Source: Paracoccaceae bacterium (GTDB taxonomy: Bacteria > Pseudomonadota > Alphaproteobacteria > Rhodobacterales > Rhodobacteraceae). Taken from it: a stretch of DNA of 34,464 bases. The notes under the pieces were generated by a model, which saw nothing but the letters and a program-made list of their open reading frames with translations, was not told the origin of the DNA and did not search any database. Within the stretch, counting starts at the first letter, position 1; each line of letters opens with the position of its first letter. Shown here piece by piece: positions 34,061-34,464 of the stretch. The position numbers and the translations under genes were made by a program. The stretch is from positions 1 through 34,464 of the forward strand of contig JAAEUB010000166.1 of the NCBI GenBank assembly GCA_024227755.1, written 5' to 3'.

Positions 34061-34080
34061 GCGCGACTTGGGAGAATACT

Positions 34081-34464
34081 ATGACCGCCATTACCAGAAT
34101 ACTTGCTTTGATCGGGATTATCGCCATTGGCCTTCTGATCTGGATCGGACCGGGTCTGTGGAAATACAAGCAGGCCTTTGACAGTTTCGACGACAAGGCA
34201 CTTGCGACTTATATGTCAATGGGCGACCGGTTGGTGGAAACCGGCAATTCTGCCGCTGCCACTGTCTGGAGCGTCAAGGTGGCCGAGGGGCTGAGCTTTG
34301 AAGAGATTGACGAGAGCATCCAGGCCGTGGCCATCGACCGCAATATCAAAGGCGTGGGCGTGCTTCCCTTAGGCGATCAGGTCGAGGCGATGACCGGCGA
34401 GCCTTGGCGCAAGCTGAAGATCTACCTCTACTGCAACCCCCTGACTGCGGCCAAGATGGTCGAA
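34081..34464 (+). CDS. DUF302-type membrane-anchored protein, N-terminal part (runs off the window)
   Basis: The frame opens at ATG 34081 (GGGAG 7-8 nt upstream) and is still open at the window edge after 128 codons. Residues ~5-25 form a membrane segment (LALIGIIAIGLLIWIGPGLW). The rest is periplasmic. Blocks such as VWSVKVAEGLSFEEIDESI and YLYCNPLTAAKMV resemble the DUF302 family, often found near sulfur-oxidation or stress genes. The function is unknown. The lone cysteine in YLYCNP is characteristic of this subgroup as I recall it. The assignment is provisional because the C-terminal half is missing. Confidence 0.6.
   Translation, partial: MTAITRILALIGIIAIGLLIWIGPGLWKYKQAFDSFDDKALATYMSMGDRLVETGNSAAATVWSVKVAEGLSFEEIDESIQAVAIDRNIKGVGVLPLGDQVEAMTGEPWRKLKIYLYCNPLTAAKMVE

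Noticed and set aside
1-34464. CRISPR arrays, tRNA or rRNA genes, insertion sequences
   Set aside because: No regularly spaced repeats, cloverleaf-like tracts, transposase motifs or terminal inverted repeats were seen on reading; a tRNAscan/Infernal and ISfinder run would be decisive.

Overview
The window looks like chromosomal DNA of an alphaproteobacterium of the Rhodobacterales (Roseobacter/Rhodobacter group). The basis is gene content and order: a trgA-trgB-cysK block as known from Rhodobacter, a trpC-moaC-moeA-lexA-comEC-gltX-gltA run, an argC-ccmE...ccmF-ccmH region, a gene-transfer-agent (GTA) type endolysin and holin, and a LexA site of the GAAC-N7-GAAC type. Most of the window is ordinary housekeeping DNA. 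I see no insertion sequence, CRISPR array, rRNA or tRNA.

Left part (1-11,400). A methyl-accepting chemotaxis receptor runs off the left edge on the minus strand. A fumarylacetoacetate-hydrolase-family gene diverges from it. It converges, across two back-to-back perfect palindromes, on a minus-strand unit read trgA > trgB > cysK > mscS-family channel > alaX. This unit combines the tellurite-resistance genes of Rhodobacter with cysteine synthesis, a mechanosensitive channel and an Ala-tRNA editing enzyme. Upstream lie a class-V aminotransferase/cysteine-desulfurase-like gene and a BCCT betaine/choline transporter, each followed by a hairpin.

Middle (11,781-20,033). trpC, moaC and moeA are translationally coupled by ATGA overlaps. 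lexA follows with its own promoter, whose -10 box is covered by two overlapping SOS boxes (three GAAC units at 7-nt spacing). comEC is on the minus strand between lexA and gltX, and gltX is followed by citrate synthase gltA.

Right part (20,270-32,743), nearly all minus strand, in order of transcription: indolepyruvate ferredoxin oxidoreductase, murI, argC, ccmE, a five-gene coupled cassette, then ccmF-ccmH and a paaG-like hydratase. The cassette comprises a GH108 endolysin, a GTA holin, a 62-aa one-TM protein, a 47-aa basic protein and a 140-aa polytopic protein. Every junction in it is an overlap. A CtrA-like site lies just upstream of the endolysin. Two plus-strand outer-membrane beta-barrel genes sit between the cassette and ccmF: the first is a decayed, frameshifted and 5'-truncated paralogue, the second is intact.

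Right edge. A LysR regulator diverges from the indolepyruvate oxidoreductase. A perfect 7-7-7 inverted repeat with LysR (T-N11-A) geometry lies between them. Downstream of lysR is a strong terminator that may end a ~70-nt small RNA, followed by a truncated DUF302-type membrane-anchored protein.

The most interesting candidate system is the GTA-type lysis cassette with its small coupled partners and putative CtrA control, embedded among cytochrome c maturation genes. All functional statements rest on reading motifs by eye; no database search was run.
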